A stretch of 64,000 nucleotides of DNA from Nocardioides kongjuensis (lineage in GTDB: Bacteria; Actinomycetota; Actinomycetes; Propionibacteriales; Nocardioidaceae), in contig NZ_JACCBF010000001.1 of the NCBI RefSeq assembly GCF_013409625.1, positions 3,661,001 through 3,725,000 of the forward strand, in the 5' to 3' direction. The notes under the pieces are model-generated. The model ran no database searches and had not been told where the DNA came from. It saw nothing but the letters and a program-made list of their open reading frames with translations. Positions 25,649 to 34,110 of the stretch are shown here, one piece after another. Each line of letters begins with the position of its first letter. Within the stretch, counting starts at the first letter, position 1. The position numbers and the translations under genes are program-made.

Positions 25649-25699
25649 TTAGAGCATCGGCGCCGCGGGGATCGCAAGGGCGTACGTTCAGATCCCGGA

Positions 25700-26902
25700 C
25701 TACCTGATGATCAGCTCCCGCGGCACCGCAGTGATGGGGGCGGGCCCGTTCGCGGTGACCTCCACGGTCTCCCCCAGCACCATCGAGAGGCCGGTCCGTC
25801 GGTCCAGCAGGATCATGTGGGTGAACACGGCCATCTGCTCCTGCAGCACCAGCGGAACACCTGCGGCGATCATCGGCGGCTCCATCCAGGTGGTCTCCCA
25901 GACGGCGCCCATCGAGTAGCCACAGGCCTTGAGCGCAGCATCCTCGAAGCCGTGCTCGGCGAAGGTGGCTCGGTGCACCTCGTACAGGTCGCCGAACGTG
26001 TTGCCCGGCCTGATCATCTCCTGCACGCGAGCGAGTGCGTCGACGCAAGCGGCATGCATCGCGAGATGGCGCGGATCGACCGAGGGACCGGTGAGGACGG
26101 AGAACATCGTCGTCGCGCAGTAGTGCCGATAGGCCACGCCTGGCTCGAAGAGGACCTGGTCGCTCTCGCCGACGTGACCACGGCCGGCCACGGGCCGCAC
26201 CAGCAGCGCGCGAGGACCTGCCCCGAGCGGGAACCCGGCGAAGGCCTCCCCGTCGGAGGAGAAGACGGTCTGTTGGAAGGCAGCCATGATGTCGCCCTCG
26301 AACGCTCCCGGCTTGACGACGTCGATGGCGCTCGCCGAGGCCTGATGGAGGATCTCGCCGGCACGGCGAAGGTAGGCCAGCTCCTCCTGGCTCTTGACCC
26401 GGCGGATGTCGCGGACCAGGGCAGAGGTGTCGGTCGTCCGGCACCAGCCGGTCAAGGCGGCCTGCAGCTCGTGGTGGAGCGCGAGCGACATCCCGACGCT
26501 GTCGGTCTCGACCCCGACCACCCGTCCGGCCATCCCCAGACTGGCCAGCACGTCCTTAATGGCCTCGCCCTTCGAGCTGCCGTGGGCGTCGTCGAACACG
26601 AGGACGTTGCGGCACTGGGACGTGTAGGCGATGTTGCTGAGGTCGGCCGAACGCGACAGGTGCAGCAGCTGGCCATCGACGGTGAAGAAGAGGACGTGGA
26701 AGACCGATGCGGCTCCAGAGTCGAACCCGCACAGCCAGTATTGGTCCTCGAGGCGCGTGATCAGCAGACAGTCCACGCCGCGGGCGGCCATCGCGTCCTG
26801 GACAGCATGGCGCCGGCGAGCGAACTCTGCCGGTGAGAAATGGGCCTGCGCGGGCGAGCTGGTCGCGATGTCCTCGACGGGCCGGACGGAGGGTGATCTC
26901 AC
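25700..26902 (-). CDS. M24 pita-bread-fold hydrolase, DoeA/creatinase-like
   Basis: A 400-residue protein with an N-terminal creatinase-type domain and a C-terminal M24 fold. The usual metal ligands of aminopeptidases are not all kept: the region normally holding two Asp residues reads FEPGVAYRHYCATTMF. That resembles the metal-free hydrolases ectoine hydrolase (DoeA) and creatinase, and the ending TAVPRELIIR is DoeA-like. It probably opens a C-N bond in a small cyclic or guanidino compound. GTG 26902 has AAGGA seven bases upstream. It is the last gene of an amino-acid ABC importer operon that also encodes a creatininase-family enzyme. Confidence 0.75.
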   Translation of the reverse strand: MRSPSVRPVEDIATSSPAQAHFSPAEFARRRHAVQDAMAARGVDCLLITRLEDQYWLCGFDSGAASVFHVLFFTVDGQLLHLSRSADLSNIAYTSQCRNVLVFDDAHGSSKGEAIKDVLASLGMAGRVVGVETDSVGMSLALHHELQAALTGWCRTTDTSALVRDIRRVKSQEELAYLRRAGEILHQASASAIDVVKPGAFEGDIMAAFQQTVFSSDGEAFAGFPLGAGPRALLVRPVAGRGHVGESDQVLFEPGVAYRHYCATTMFSVLTGPSVDPRHLAMHAACVDALARVQEMIRPGNTFGDLYEVHRATFAEHGFEDAALKACGYSMGAVWETTWMEPPMIAAGVPLVLQEQMAVFTHMILLDRRTGLSMVLGETVEVTANGPAPITAVPRELIIR

Positions 26903-26943
26903 AGTGATTCCTTCGGGAGGGGGACGGATTGGGGGTGATGGGC

Positions 26944-27615
26944 TCAGGCGTGCCGGTTCATGCGCCTCTCGACGCCGATGCTGAGCCACGTGGTCGGGAT
27001 CGAGATGGCGGCGTAGAGGAGGCCGGCCGCGACGAGCGCGTTGAGATAGCGGAAGTTGGAGGAGCCGATCGAGTACGCCTGGCTCATCAGCTCCGGCACC
27101 GCTACCGAGTAGGCCAGTGACGTCGCCTGGAAGAGCATCACCGCGAAGCCCATCAGCGACGGGAGCGCGATCCTCAGGCCCTGGGGTACGACGACGAAGC
27201 GGAGTGTGTCGCGGCGGTTCATCCCGAGCGCCTGACAGCCCTCGATCTCGCGGTTGGGTACGGCGGCAAGGCCGCTGCGGATGTACTCCGCGCCGTAGGC
27301 CGCGGTCGTCCAGCTGAGCGCCGTAATCGCCGACAGCACCGCCGGAAGGACGATCCCTGCATTCGGCAGGCCGAAGTAGGCCAGTTGCAGCAGGACCAGC
27401 GCGGGAGCGCCGCGTCCGACCTCGACGAAGACGACGGCACCGGCCTGCAGCCACCGCACTGACGACATCTGCGCCAGAGCGGCCGCCAGGGCGAGCGGCA
27501 GTCCGAGAGTCAGGCCACCGCCGGTCAACAGGGCGCTGACTTGTAGGCCGTCGAGCAGTCGCGGCAGGCTGGAGCCGAAATCCTCGATGAAGGAAGTCAT
27601 CAACGGAGTGGTCAC
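26944..27615 (-). CDS. Polar amino acid ABC transporter permease
   Basis: A 223-residue inner-membrane protein of the HisM/GlnP family with five or so hydrophobic helices. The cytoplasmic loop that contacts the ATPase reads QALGMNRRDTLRFVVVPQGLRIALP, of which the EA/QALG start and the P-Q-G/A-R ending are the recognised pattern. The GTG start at 27615 overlaps the stop of the partner permease (GTGA). The two permeases form a heterodimer with the ATPase at 28253. Confidence 0.9.
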   Translation of the reverse strand: MTTPLMTSFIEDFGSSLPRLLDGLQVSALLTGGGLTLGLPLALAAALAQMSSVRWLQAGAVVFVEVGRGAPALVLLQLAYFGLPNAGIVLPAVLSAITALSWTTAAYGAEYIRSGLAAVPNREIEGCQALGMNRRDTLRFVVVPQGLRIALPSLMGFAVMLFQATSLAYSVAVPELMSQAYSIGSSNFRYLNALVAAGLLYAAISIPTTWLSIGVERRMNRHA

Positions 27616-28250
27616 ACCGCCACCGCCTCGTGCAGCCGGCGATGGAGTCTCCGGGACCCGGATGCGACCAGGATCGACAGCACGACGTACACGGCCCCGG
27701 CCAGCACGAACACGAAGATCCCCAGGTCCGAGGTCCGAGAGAGCTGTCCGGATCGGCTGACGATCTCAGCGACACCCACGATGGAGACGATCGAGGAGTC
27801 CTTGAGCAGCGCGATGGCGTAGTTGGTGTAGGCGGGCAGCGCGGTGCGCCAAGCCTGGGGGCCGATCACGTCGACCCAAGCCGCCCCCCGGCTCAGACCG
27901 AGTGCGGTTGCCGCCTCGGCCTGGCCGAAGTGGATCGACTTCAGCGATCCCCGGAAGATCTCGGCGAGATAGGCCGACGCCACGAGTCCGAGCGCGCCGA
28001 TGCCCGCCGACAGCGGAGACAGTCGCACCGCGCCGACCGATACTCCGTAGAACAGGATGAAGAGCCACGCCACGGGCGGCACGCCGCGCACCAGGTCGAC
28101 GATCACGCGGCACAGGAACCACACGGGGCCACGACGCAGCTCGAGGCCCAAGGTGAGGGGTAGGGCGAGCGCCGTGCCGATGAGGAGGGCACCGGCCGTG
28201 ACGCCGAGCGTCATCGGCAGGCCGAGCAGGACGGTACGGAGAGCTTCCAT
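27612..28250 (-). CDS. Polar amino acid ABC transporter permease
   Basis: The partner permease, 212 residues, same HisQ/GlnP family. It has VIVDLVRGVPPVAWLFILFY in an early helix and the ATPase-contact loop AATALGLSRGAAWVDVIGPQ followed by AWRTALP. ATG 28250 follows the ATPase stop by two bases. The surrounding gene set (binding protein, ATPase, two permeases, then metabolic enzymes) shows an uptake system dedicated to the linked catabolic enzymes. Confidence 0.9.
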   Translation of the reverse strand: MEALRTVLLGLPMTLGVTAGALLIGTALALPLTLGLELRRGPVWFLCRVIVDLVRGVPPVAWLFILFYGVSVGAVRLSPLSAGIGALGLVASAYLAEIFRGSLKSIHFGQAEAATALGLSRGAAWVDVIGPQAWRTALPAYTNYAIALLKDSSIVSIVGVAEIVSRSGQLSRTSDLGIFVFVLAGAVYVVLSILVASGSRRLHRRLHEAVAV

Positions 28251-28252
28251 GG

Positions 28253-29074
28253 CTAGCGGTCCAGGACTGCTTTGAGGAACCGCTGCGTGCGCGGGTGTTG
28301 GGGGTCGCTCATGATCTGGTGCGGGTCGCCGCACTCGATGATCTGCCCGTCCGCCATCACGACGAGCTGGTCCGAAACGTTCGCCGCGAATCGCATCTCG
28401 TGGGTGACGACCACCATCGTCATGCCTTCCGACGCCAGCTCGCGCATCACCTCGAGCACTTCGGCGCCCACCTCGGGATCCAGTGCCGAGGTCGGCTCGT
28501 CGAACAGCATCACCTCCGGCTCCAGCGCGAGCGCGCGGGCGATGGCGATCCGCTGCTGCTGCCCGCCCGAGCAGCGGTTCGGGTATTGCGATGACTTGTC
28601 CCGCAGACCCATCCGCTCGAGCAGGCGATGGGACACCTCGTCCGCCTCCGCCCTGCTGCGGCCGAGCACGCGCTGCTGAGGGAGCGACACGTTGCGCAGC
28701 ACGCTCATGTGCGGGAAGAGGTTGAAGCTCTGGAAGACCATGCCAGCGCTGCGACGGAGCTCGGCCAGGTTGGCCGGCAGGATCCCCTTCTCCACGTCGA
28801 TCGAGTGTCGACCGATCTGGATCAGACCCGAATCGGGCCGTTCCAGAAGGTTCAGACAGCGCAGCACCGTTGACTTGCCGGCGCCGCTGGGCCCGATCAT
28901 CGCCGTGACCGAACCGGCCTCGACCCCCAGACTGACATCGCTGAGGACGACGTTCGTGCCGAAGGCCTTCGCGAGGCCGCGCACGCGCACCATGCTGGCG
29001 TCGGGTGCTCCTGTGGGGAGGATCACGGGGCCGGCTTGGGTCGACAGTGCGGGGTTGCTGGCGACGTTGACCAT
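28253..29074 (-). CDS. Polar amino acid ABC transporter ATPase
   Basis: A 273-residue HisP/GlnQ-type ATPase. Walker A GPSGAGKST, signature CSGGQQQRIAIARAL, Walker B VMLFDEPTSALDPE and the switch His in VVVTHEMRFA are present. It has an N-terminal extension of about 28 residues before the usual start MVRVRGLAKAFG; the in-frame Met there is a possible alternative start. It energises the two permeases just downstream. Confidence 0.93.
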   Translation of the reverse strand: MVNVASNPALSTQAGPVILPTGAPDASMVRVRGLAKAFGTNVVLSDVSLGVEAGSVTAMIGPSGAGKSTVLRCLNLLERPDSGLIQIGRHSIDVEKGILPANLAELRRSAGMVFQSFNLFPHMSVLRNVSLPQQRVLGRSRAEADEVSHRLLERMGLRDKSSQYPNRCSGGQQQRIAIARALALEPEVMLFDEPTSALDPEVGAEVLEVMRELASEGMTMVVVTHEMRFAANVSDQLVVMADGQIIECGDPHQIMSDPQHPRTQRFLKAVLDR

Positions 29075-29128
29075 GGCTGAGACTCCTGTGCCGGTCGTAG
29101 GGATGGGAACACCGCGAGTCCGGATCGA

Positions 29129-29983
29129 TCAGTTGAGGAGCCGCGGCTCGCCGACGTCGAGGATGTCGGTGGAGGCGCCGTACTTCTCGAGGATCTCGAC
29201 CAACGTGCCGTCGGCCTGCCAGCCCTGGATCGCGTCGTTCAACGCGGTCTCCAGCGACGTGTTGCCGCGAGTGAATGGGAAGCCGATCTGTGCAGGCTCC
29301 TTGGTCGACGCGATGCGGTCGTCAGGCTCGAGAACCTCGATATTCAGATCCTTCTCGTCACCGAAGACGAACTTCGCCCCTCCGAAGGAGTCGAGCGCCA
29401 CGTCGATGCGGCCAGCCTCGAGGTCGGCCTTCATCTCGACGTTCGACGGGTAGACCGAGAGGTCCGAGCCGAAGACCTTCTTCGCATCAGCGGTCCACAG
29501 GTAGCCGTCGACGGTGCCGACCTTGTGACCGTCGATCTGGTTCACGCTCGACAGGCCGTCCTCCGAGATGGCGCCGAGCCGATCAACGTAGACCGGGCCG
29601 GAGAGCCCGACGACCTCGGCGCGCTCGGCCGTGCGGTAGAAGCCGCCGATGGCGATATCTGCACGTCCGGAGTCGACGGCCGGGATCGCACCGGCGAAGT
29701 CGACCTTGACCACCTTGACCTCGAGGCAGTTCTGCTTGGCGAAGTCCTTGACCATGTCGGCCTCGGTGCCCTTGAAGGGACCGTCGCTGGTGACGGAGAC
29801 AGGGAAGTAGTCGACCGCCGCGACCGCGAGGACGCCCTCCTTGACGGTGTCGACGTCGTGGGCCGGCGTGCAGTCGCTGGCCACCTTGTTGACGGTCTCG
29901 CTGCTGGTGCAGGCACTGAGCGTGAGGACAGTGGCCAGGACAGTGGTGCTGCCCGCCAGGGCTCGGCGGTGGTGTCGGTTCAT
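29129..29983 (-). CDS. Amino-acid-type ABC substrate-binding lipoprotein
   Basis: A 284-residue extracellular lipoprotein with a signal peptide ending at the lipobox LSAC (Cys about residue 25). The mature part is an SBP family 3 protein (polar amino acids, opines): GPFKGTEADMVKDFAKQN, RADIAIGGFYRTAERA, DGHKVGTVDGYLW-like segment and the C-terminal EILEKYGAS. The family usually binds amino acids or derivatives, so the imported compound is probably a modified amino acid. A good GGAG precedes ATG 29983. Confidence 0.9.
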   Translation of the reverse strand: MNRHHRRALAGSTTVLATVLTLSACTSSETVNKVASDCTPAHDVDTVKEGVLAVAAVDYFPVSVTSDGPFKGTEADMVKDFAKQNCLEVKVVKVDFAGAIPAVDSGRADIAIGGFYRTAERAEVVGLSGPVYVDRLGAISEDGLSSVNQIDGHKVGTVDGYLWTADAKKVFGSDLSVYPSNVEMKADLEAGRIDVALDSFGGAKFVFGDEKDLNIEVLEPDDRIASTKEPAQIGFPFTRGNTSLETALNDAIQGWQADGTLVEILEKYGASTDILDVGEPRLLN

Positions 29984-30027
29984 GGGTAGCTCCTTGATGC
30001 GAAGGTGGGAGAGGAGTGCGGGGGCGG

Positions 30028-30852
30028 TCACGGACGATCCCCGCCGATGGGACCGTCGTTCGTTCGGAGCCAGTCGACGAGCTCGCACAGGCGCCCGACG
30101 ATGTGGTCGTGGAACTGCTGGCCCTTCTCGGGCTGTACGCCGAGTGACGAGCTGAGGCTGCCGGTGGGGGCGAACCGACGCTGCTCGGCACTCGACCAGA
30201 CGATGTCGACTCCGTCGGGGGCAGGGCCGAAGAGGTCGTCCCCGACGAATCCCCCAAAGATCTGGCCGAACGCCGCGCCCTCGGACGTGAGCCGGTCCAT
30301 TCGGATCAGCCCCGGATGGCGGTAGGCGACCTGCGAGAGCTCCAGCTCCCCGCCGTGGTGCTCGTTGACCTCCTTGATGGTCGGTGCGACCGAGCGGGCG
30401 AGGTGGAGCGGATCGGCGACGGCGAAGACCACGTCGGGATGCGAGCTCTCGTGTAGTGCCCGCACCGCGGATCCGAGCGCGGGCAGGTTGGACCCCTTGT
30501 GTCCGTTGACGAGGACGATCTTGTCGAACCCGTGGGAGGCGAGGCTGCGGCACACGTCCGTGACGAGTGCCATCAGGGTCTCGGTCCGCAGGCTGATCGT
30601 GCCGGCGAAGGCCATGTGATGGGGCGAGTCACCGAACCACAGGGGCGGAGCGCAGAGCGCCCCCATCCGCTGGGCCACGTCCTCGACGATGCCGGTCGCA
30701 ACGTAGGTGTCGACTCCCAGGACGCCGGCAGGTCCGTGCTGCTCGGTACTGCCACAGGGCACGAGTACGACGCGATCACTCTCGAGGTGCTGTTCGACCT
30801 CCTGCCAGGTGAGGTCCTGGAGCCACACGCTCGGTCCGTTGGGGTGGTTCAT
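30028..30852 (-). CDS. Creatininase-family amidohydrolase
   Basis: A 274-residue metal-dependent amidohydrolase. The creatininase ligand pattern is visible: Glu37 and His39 (GSTEQHGPA), Asp48 (GVDTY), the VNGHKGSN loop and a Glu in HHGGELELS. The family opens cyclic amides (creatinine) or cleaves formamides in cofactor pathways. ATG 30852 overlaps the racemase stop as ATGA; the GTG at 30864 is the alternative. Together with the M24 enzyme downstream it recalls the creatininase-creatinase route, but neither substrate is established. Confidence 0.85.
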   Translation of the reverse strand: MNHPNGPSVWLQDLTWQEVEQHLESDRVVLVPCGSTEQHGPAGVLGVDTYVATGIVEDVAQRMGALCAPPLWFGDSPHHMAFAGTISLRTETLMALVTDVCRSLASHGFDKIVLVNGHKGSNLPALGSAVRALHESSHPDVVFAVADPLHLARSVAPTIKEVNEHHGGELELSQVAYRHPGLIRMDRLTSEGAAFGQIFGGFVGDDLFGPAPDGVDIVWSSAEQRRFAPTGSLSSSLGVQPEKGQQFHDHIVGRLCELVDWLRTNDGPIGGDRP

Positions 30853-31589
30853 CGCTCGCTCCACTTCGTGCCGGTCTCAGACAGCAGTGCGGCGGAGGCG
30901 AGTGCTTCTGCGTGCGCGACGGCGCTGTCGATGATCGGGATGGGACTGTCATCCGGGCCGATCAGCAGGCCGATCTCGGTGCAGGCCAGCACCACTGCCT
31001 GCGCCCCACGGTCGGCGAGATCGCGGATCACCTCGACGTACTTCCTGCGCGACTCCTCGCGGACCACGCCCTGGGTCAACTCGTCCCAGATGATCCCGTC
31101 GACCACTTGGCGGGCATCGGGATCGGGCATCACGGTGTCGATCCCGCGCTCCTTGAGCCGGGACTCGTAGAACGACTCGTCCATGACCCACTGCGTGGCC
31201 AGGACGCCGAGGGTTCTCCATCCGTTCCGGCTCGCCTGCGCCGCCACGGCGTCACCGATGTGCAGGAGCGGGACGTCGATGGCGTCCTCCACCTGAGGGG
31301 CGACCTTGTGCATCAGGTTCGTGCAGATGGCCAGGATCTCGGCGCCACCCGCGACGCACCGCTGCGCGGCCTCGGCGAGCAGCTCGGCCGCGCGGTCCCA
31401 GTCCTCGCGCACCTGGCAGTCACGGATCTCGGCGAAGTTCACCGACTGCAGGGCGATGCTGGCCGATGCGTGCCCGCCGACCACCGTGGCCACGGCCTCG
31501 TTGATCATGCGGTAGTAGGTCACGGTCGAGTGCCAGCTCATCCCGCCGACCAGGCCGATCGTTCGGAGCCGCGGGGAGATCGTGTTCAT
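30849..31589 (-). CDS. Aspartate/glutamate racemase family protein
   Basis: A 246-residue member of the cofactor-independent Asp/Glu/hydantoin racemase superfamily. The two catalytic cysteines are seen in AICTNLMHK and VLACTEIGLL, and the N-terminus TIGLVGGMSWHST is typical of the RacD/YgeA group. It would racemise an amino acid product of the pathway. ATG 31589 is the natural start; the frame extends further to 31682 without support. It is the first gene of the racemase-creatininase-importer-M24 operon, 89 bases downstream of the LysR gene. Confidence 0.88.
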   Translation of the reverse strand: MNTISPRLRTIGLVGGMSWHSTVTYYRMINEAVATVVGGHASASIALQSVNFAEIRDCQVREDWDRAAELLAEAAQRCVAGGAEILAICTNLMHKVAPQVEDAIDVPLLHIGDAVAAQASRNGWRTLGVLATQWVMDESFYESRLKERGIDTVMPDPDARQVVDGIIWDELTQGVVREESRRKYVEVIRDLADRGAQAVVLACTEIGLLIGPDDSPIPIIDSAVAHAEALASAALLSETGTKWSER

Positions 31590-31678
31590 GACCGCGACTA
31601 TCGCGTGACCTGGACCACCCCCGGTAGACACCAATTTCTGACCGGGCCCATTAGTTGAAGTGATGGCTTGAAGGTCGA

Positions 31679-32605
31679 TCATCGGGCGCGGGGCGCGCCC
31701 GGGCGCAAGGGCTCACGGAGCGCGAGAGAGGTCGCTGCCTTCAACTGTTCTAGGAGTGCTCGGGTGGCCGGGACCTGCTCTGCACCCGGACGGTAGACGG
31801 CAGAGACGGTTCGCTCGCCGAAGTCACCGGCCAGGCGGGCCTCGACGCTTGGATGGCGGAAGGTGGTCAGGGCGAGCCGAGGTAGCACGGCCACGCCCAG
31901 ACCGTGAGCAACCAGCGACTGGAGCACCACGTAGTCATCGCTCTCGTGCATTACGCGGGGCACGAAGCCGGCGGACCGGCACCGTTCGACCAGGTGCTGG
32001 CGACAGTCCTGGCACCCTGCGATCCAGTCCTGTTCAGACAGCCACTCCTGGGCGATCGGCCTGTCGTCGGGGGCGCTTTCCTGCGAATGGACCAGGAACA
32101 TCGACTCCACCCCGAGCGACTCCGACTCGAGAGCCAGCTCGTCGGCCGGTACGTCGTCGTAGTCGAAGACGATGGCGATCTCCGCCTCGCCCGCCTGGAT
32201 CGCCGCCTTGGCAGCAGGGGGCTCTGCCTCGACGAAGCGGACCTCGATCCCCGGCGCGCGTCGACGCAGCCGTTGGATCGCCACCGGCACCACACTCGAG
32301 GCCGCGGACGGGAAGGCGATGAGCCGTACCTTGCCGGCATGGAGGTTGGCCAGGGAGGCGAGCTCCTCGGTCGCCATGCTCAGCTCACCCGAGATCGCGT
32401 CGGCACGCCGCAGAAGCAGGACTCCCGCCTCGGTGAGATCGATCCCACGGGTGCTTCGCACCAGGAGTGGACTGCCGGCCTCGCGCTCCAGCAGCCGGAG
32501 CTGCTGACTCACCGCGGACTGGGTCAGCCGCAGCTGGCGTGCGGCGGAACTCATGGAGCCACACCGTGCGACCGTTCGGAACAGGAGAATCCTCTTCGCG
32601 TCCAC
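31679..32605 (-). CDS. LysR-family transcriptional regulator
   Basis: A 308-residue LysR protein: winged helix-turn-helix at residues about 3-60 (SMSSAARQLRLTQSAVSQQL) and a periplasmic-binding-like effector domain after it (GKVRLIAFPSAASSVVPVA). GTG 32605 is chosen for the AAGGGG six bases upstream. It is co-directional with, and just ahead of, the racemase operon, which it probably activates. Divergent placement, the commoner LysR arrangement, is not seen here. The 89-base gap would hold its target site. Confidence 0.9.
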   Translation of the reverse strand: MDAKRILLFRTVARCGSMSSAARQLRLTQSAVSQQLRLLEREAGSPLLVRSTRGIDLTEAGVLLLRRADAISGELSMATEELASLANLHAGKVRLIAFPSAASSVVPVAIQRLRRRAPGIEVRFVEAEPPAAKAAIQAGEAEIAIVFDYDDVPADELALESESLGVESMFLVHSQESAPDDRPIAQEWLSEQDWIAGCQDCRQHLVERCRSAGFVPRVMHESDDYVVLQSLVAHGLGVAVLPRLALTTFRHPSVEARLAGDFGERTVSAVYRPGAEQVPATRALLEQLKAATSLALREPLRPGAPRAR

Positions 32606-32660
32606 GGTGCGCCCCTTCCTCACACGGCGTCGGATCTCCCGGTGGCCGCCACAGGCAGCG

Positions 32661-34058
32661 TCAGACAGCCACGGCCGTCCGACGAGCTAGGTTCTCCAGC
32701 GCTGCGTCCTTCCACTTCTTCGACTCCTGCATCGCTGCCACGACCCGCGGGTCGTCCAACCTCTCGCCCAAACCCCGGACCGGGTTCAGCCGGGTCTGCT
32801 GGGACCAGGTGCGGACCTCGGGCACGCCGTTGCGCCGAGAGGCGCTCTCCAGGTAGGTGCTCGTGAACGACATCAGGTCGTCGATGTGGCCGGTGTAGAC
32901 CACCGGAAGCGACAGGTGCTCCTTGACCGCATCGTCATCGAGAACCGCCTCGACCACCCCGAGCGTCGCTGCGCTCAAACAGGCGAACCCGGGCGTCACG
33001 TACTGCAGCGTGATGCGTCCGCTCTCAAAAACCGGCCGCGGCTCGATCGTGCGCAGCCCGGTGGCAGTGCAGTCCACGTAGACCTGGTCGAGGGGCTGGT
33101 CGACGTGCTGACCGTTCTCGAAGTCCATCCGGCCACGCGCCACGCGGCGGACTCGGCCGGCACGGACGACGTTGCGGATGCTCCGCAGCCCCTCGACCTC
33201 GGCGGGACTGATCGTGGCACCCCGGTAGGCGGTGGGTGGGACATCCTGGTCGAGACGGAGGAAGAGGCCAGCCTCCTCGAGCCGGAGGGCCATCTCAGCG
33301 CCACTACTGGACTCCGCCGCGGCCCGCATCCAGGTCCCGCCGTAGCGGACCTGGGTGTGCACGAGGTCGAGCGGCTGGGTCCACTCCCGGTTGACCGACC
33401 ACACGTCGCGTGAGCGGACCCAGGTGATGGCGTTCGGATCGACCCCGTGCTCGAGCAGCCACGTGCACACGTCCATGGCGGTCTTCCCGGCCCCGAGGAC
33501 CGTGAAGCCCGCAGCTGCGGAGCCGAGGTTGACCAGGTCGTTGGGAGGGACGACGAGGACACCGGCCTCGACCTCGTACGGCGGGCGCCGGGTCGCCGGA
33601 ATCTCGGGCTCAATGTAGGTGGCATCCACCAAGCGCTTTCGGACCTTGACCTGCACCTCCTCCCCGGTGAGCAGCGACACGACCCGGTGATCGCCCGGCG
33701 CCACCTCCCGGTACTCCGACATGCCCATGAACCGCACCTGGCCGGAGGGCAGCAGCACCCGGTCCATGACCTCGGAGAAGTAGCTGCAGATCTCCGATGC
33801 GGACGACAGCTCATACATCCCGGCGTTCACTCCGGCCGTGTCGATCCGGTCGCCACCGAGCATGGTGGACGAGACCCCGTAGGCCGCCGCCGGTTGGTGG
33901 AGTCGAACGAATGGGTAGGCGTCATGCCAGTGCCCGCCGGGCTTGTGCCGACGATCGACCATGATCACGTCGGCGTCCGAGTGCTCGATGAGGGCGTCGA
34001 CGAACGCCATGCCGGAGGCTCCGGCTCCCACGACGAGGTAGTCGGTCTCAAGCTGCAT
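32661..34058 (-). CDS. FAD/NAD(P)-binding oxidoreductase, monooxygenase-like
   Basis: A 465-residue flavoprotein with an N-terminal FAD-binding Rossmann motif (VVGAGASGMAFVDAL) and the monooxygenase-like GGHWHDAYPFVRLHQPA. A second dinucleotide motif, TVLGAGKTAMDVCTWLL, is at about residue 190. It resembles FMO/Baeyer-Villiger-type enzymes but the FMO fingerprint is not complete, so the reaction is uncertain. ATG 34058 is the start where homology begins. It stands between LysR and an APC permease; 55 bases separate it from LysR. Confidence 0.75.
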   Translation of the reverse strand: MQLETDYLVVGAGASGMAFVDALIEHSDADVIMVDRRHKPGGHWHDAYPFVRLHQPAAAYGVSSTMLGGDRIDTAGVNAGMYELSSASEICSYFSEVMDRVLLPSGQVRFMGMSEYREVAPGDHRVVSLLTGEEVQVKVRKRLVDATYIEPEIPATRRPPYEVEAGVLVVPPNDLVNLGSAAAGFTVLGAGKTAMDVCTWLLEHGVDPNAITWVRSRDVWSVNREWTQPLDLVHTQVRYGGTWMRAAAESSSGAEMALRLEEAGLFLRLDQDVPPTAYRGATISPAEVEGLRSIRNVVRAGRVRRVARGRMDFENGQHVDQPLDQVYVDCTATGLRTIEPRPVFESGRITLQYVTPGFACLSAATLGVVEAVLDDDAVKEHLSLPVVYTGHIDDLMSFTSTYLESASRRNGVPEVRTWSQQTRLNPVRGLGERLDDPRVVAAMQESKKWKDAALENLARRTAVAV

Positions 34059-34110
34059 GTTGGATCTATCCGTTCTGAAGTGACAGGTGGTGACGCTGGC
34101 CCGGCGGGAC

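Noticed and set aside
25700..26902. Calling the M24 protein a creatinase
   Set aside because: The C-terminal part and overall pattern look more like ectoine hydrolase, and no sarcosine-degrading genes are near; only DoeA/creatinase-like is supportable.
25700..27775. 691-codon frame joining the M24 enzyme to upstream sequence
   Set aside because: Residues before GTG 26902 are a shadow of the ABC permease genes; homology begins at RSPSVRP.
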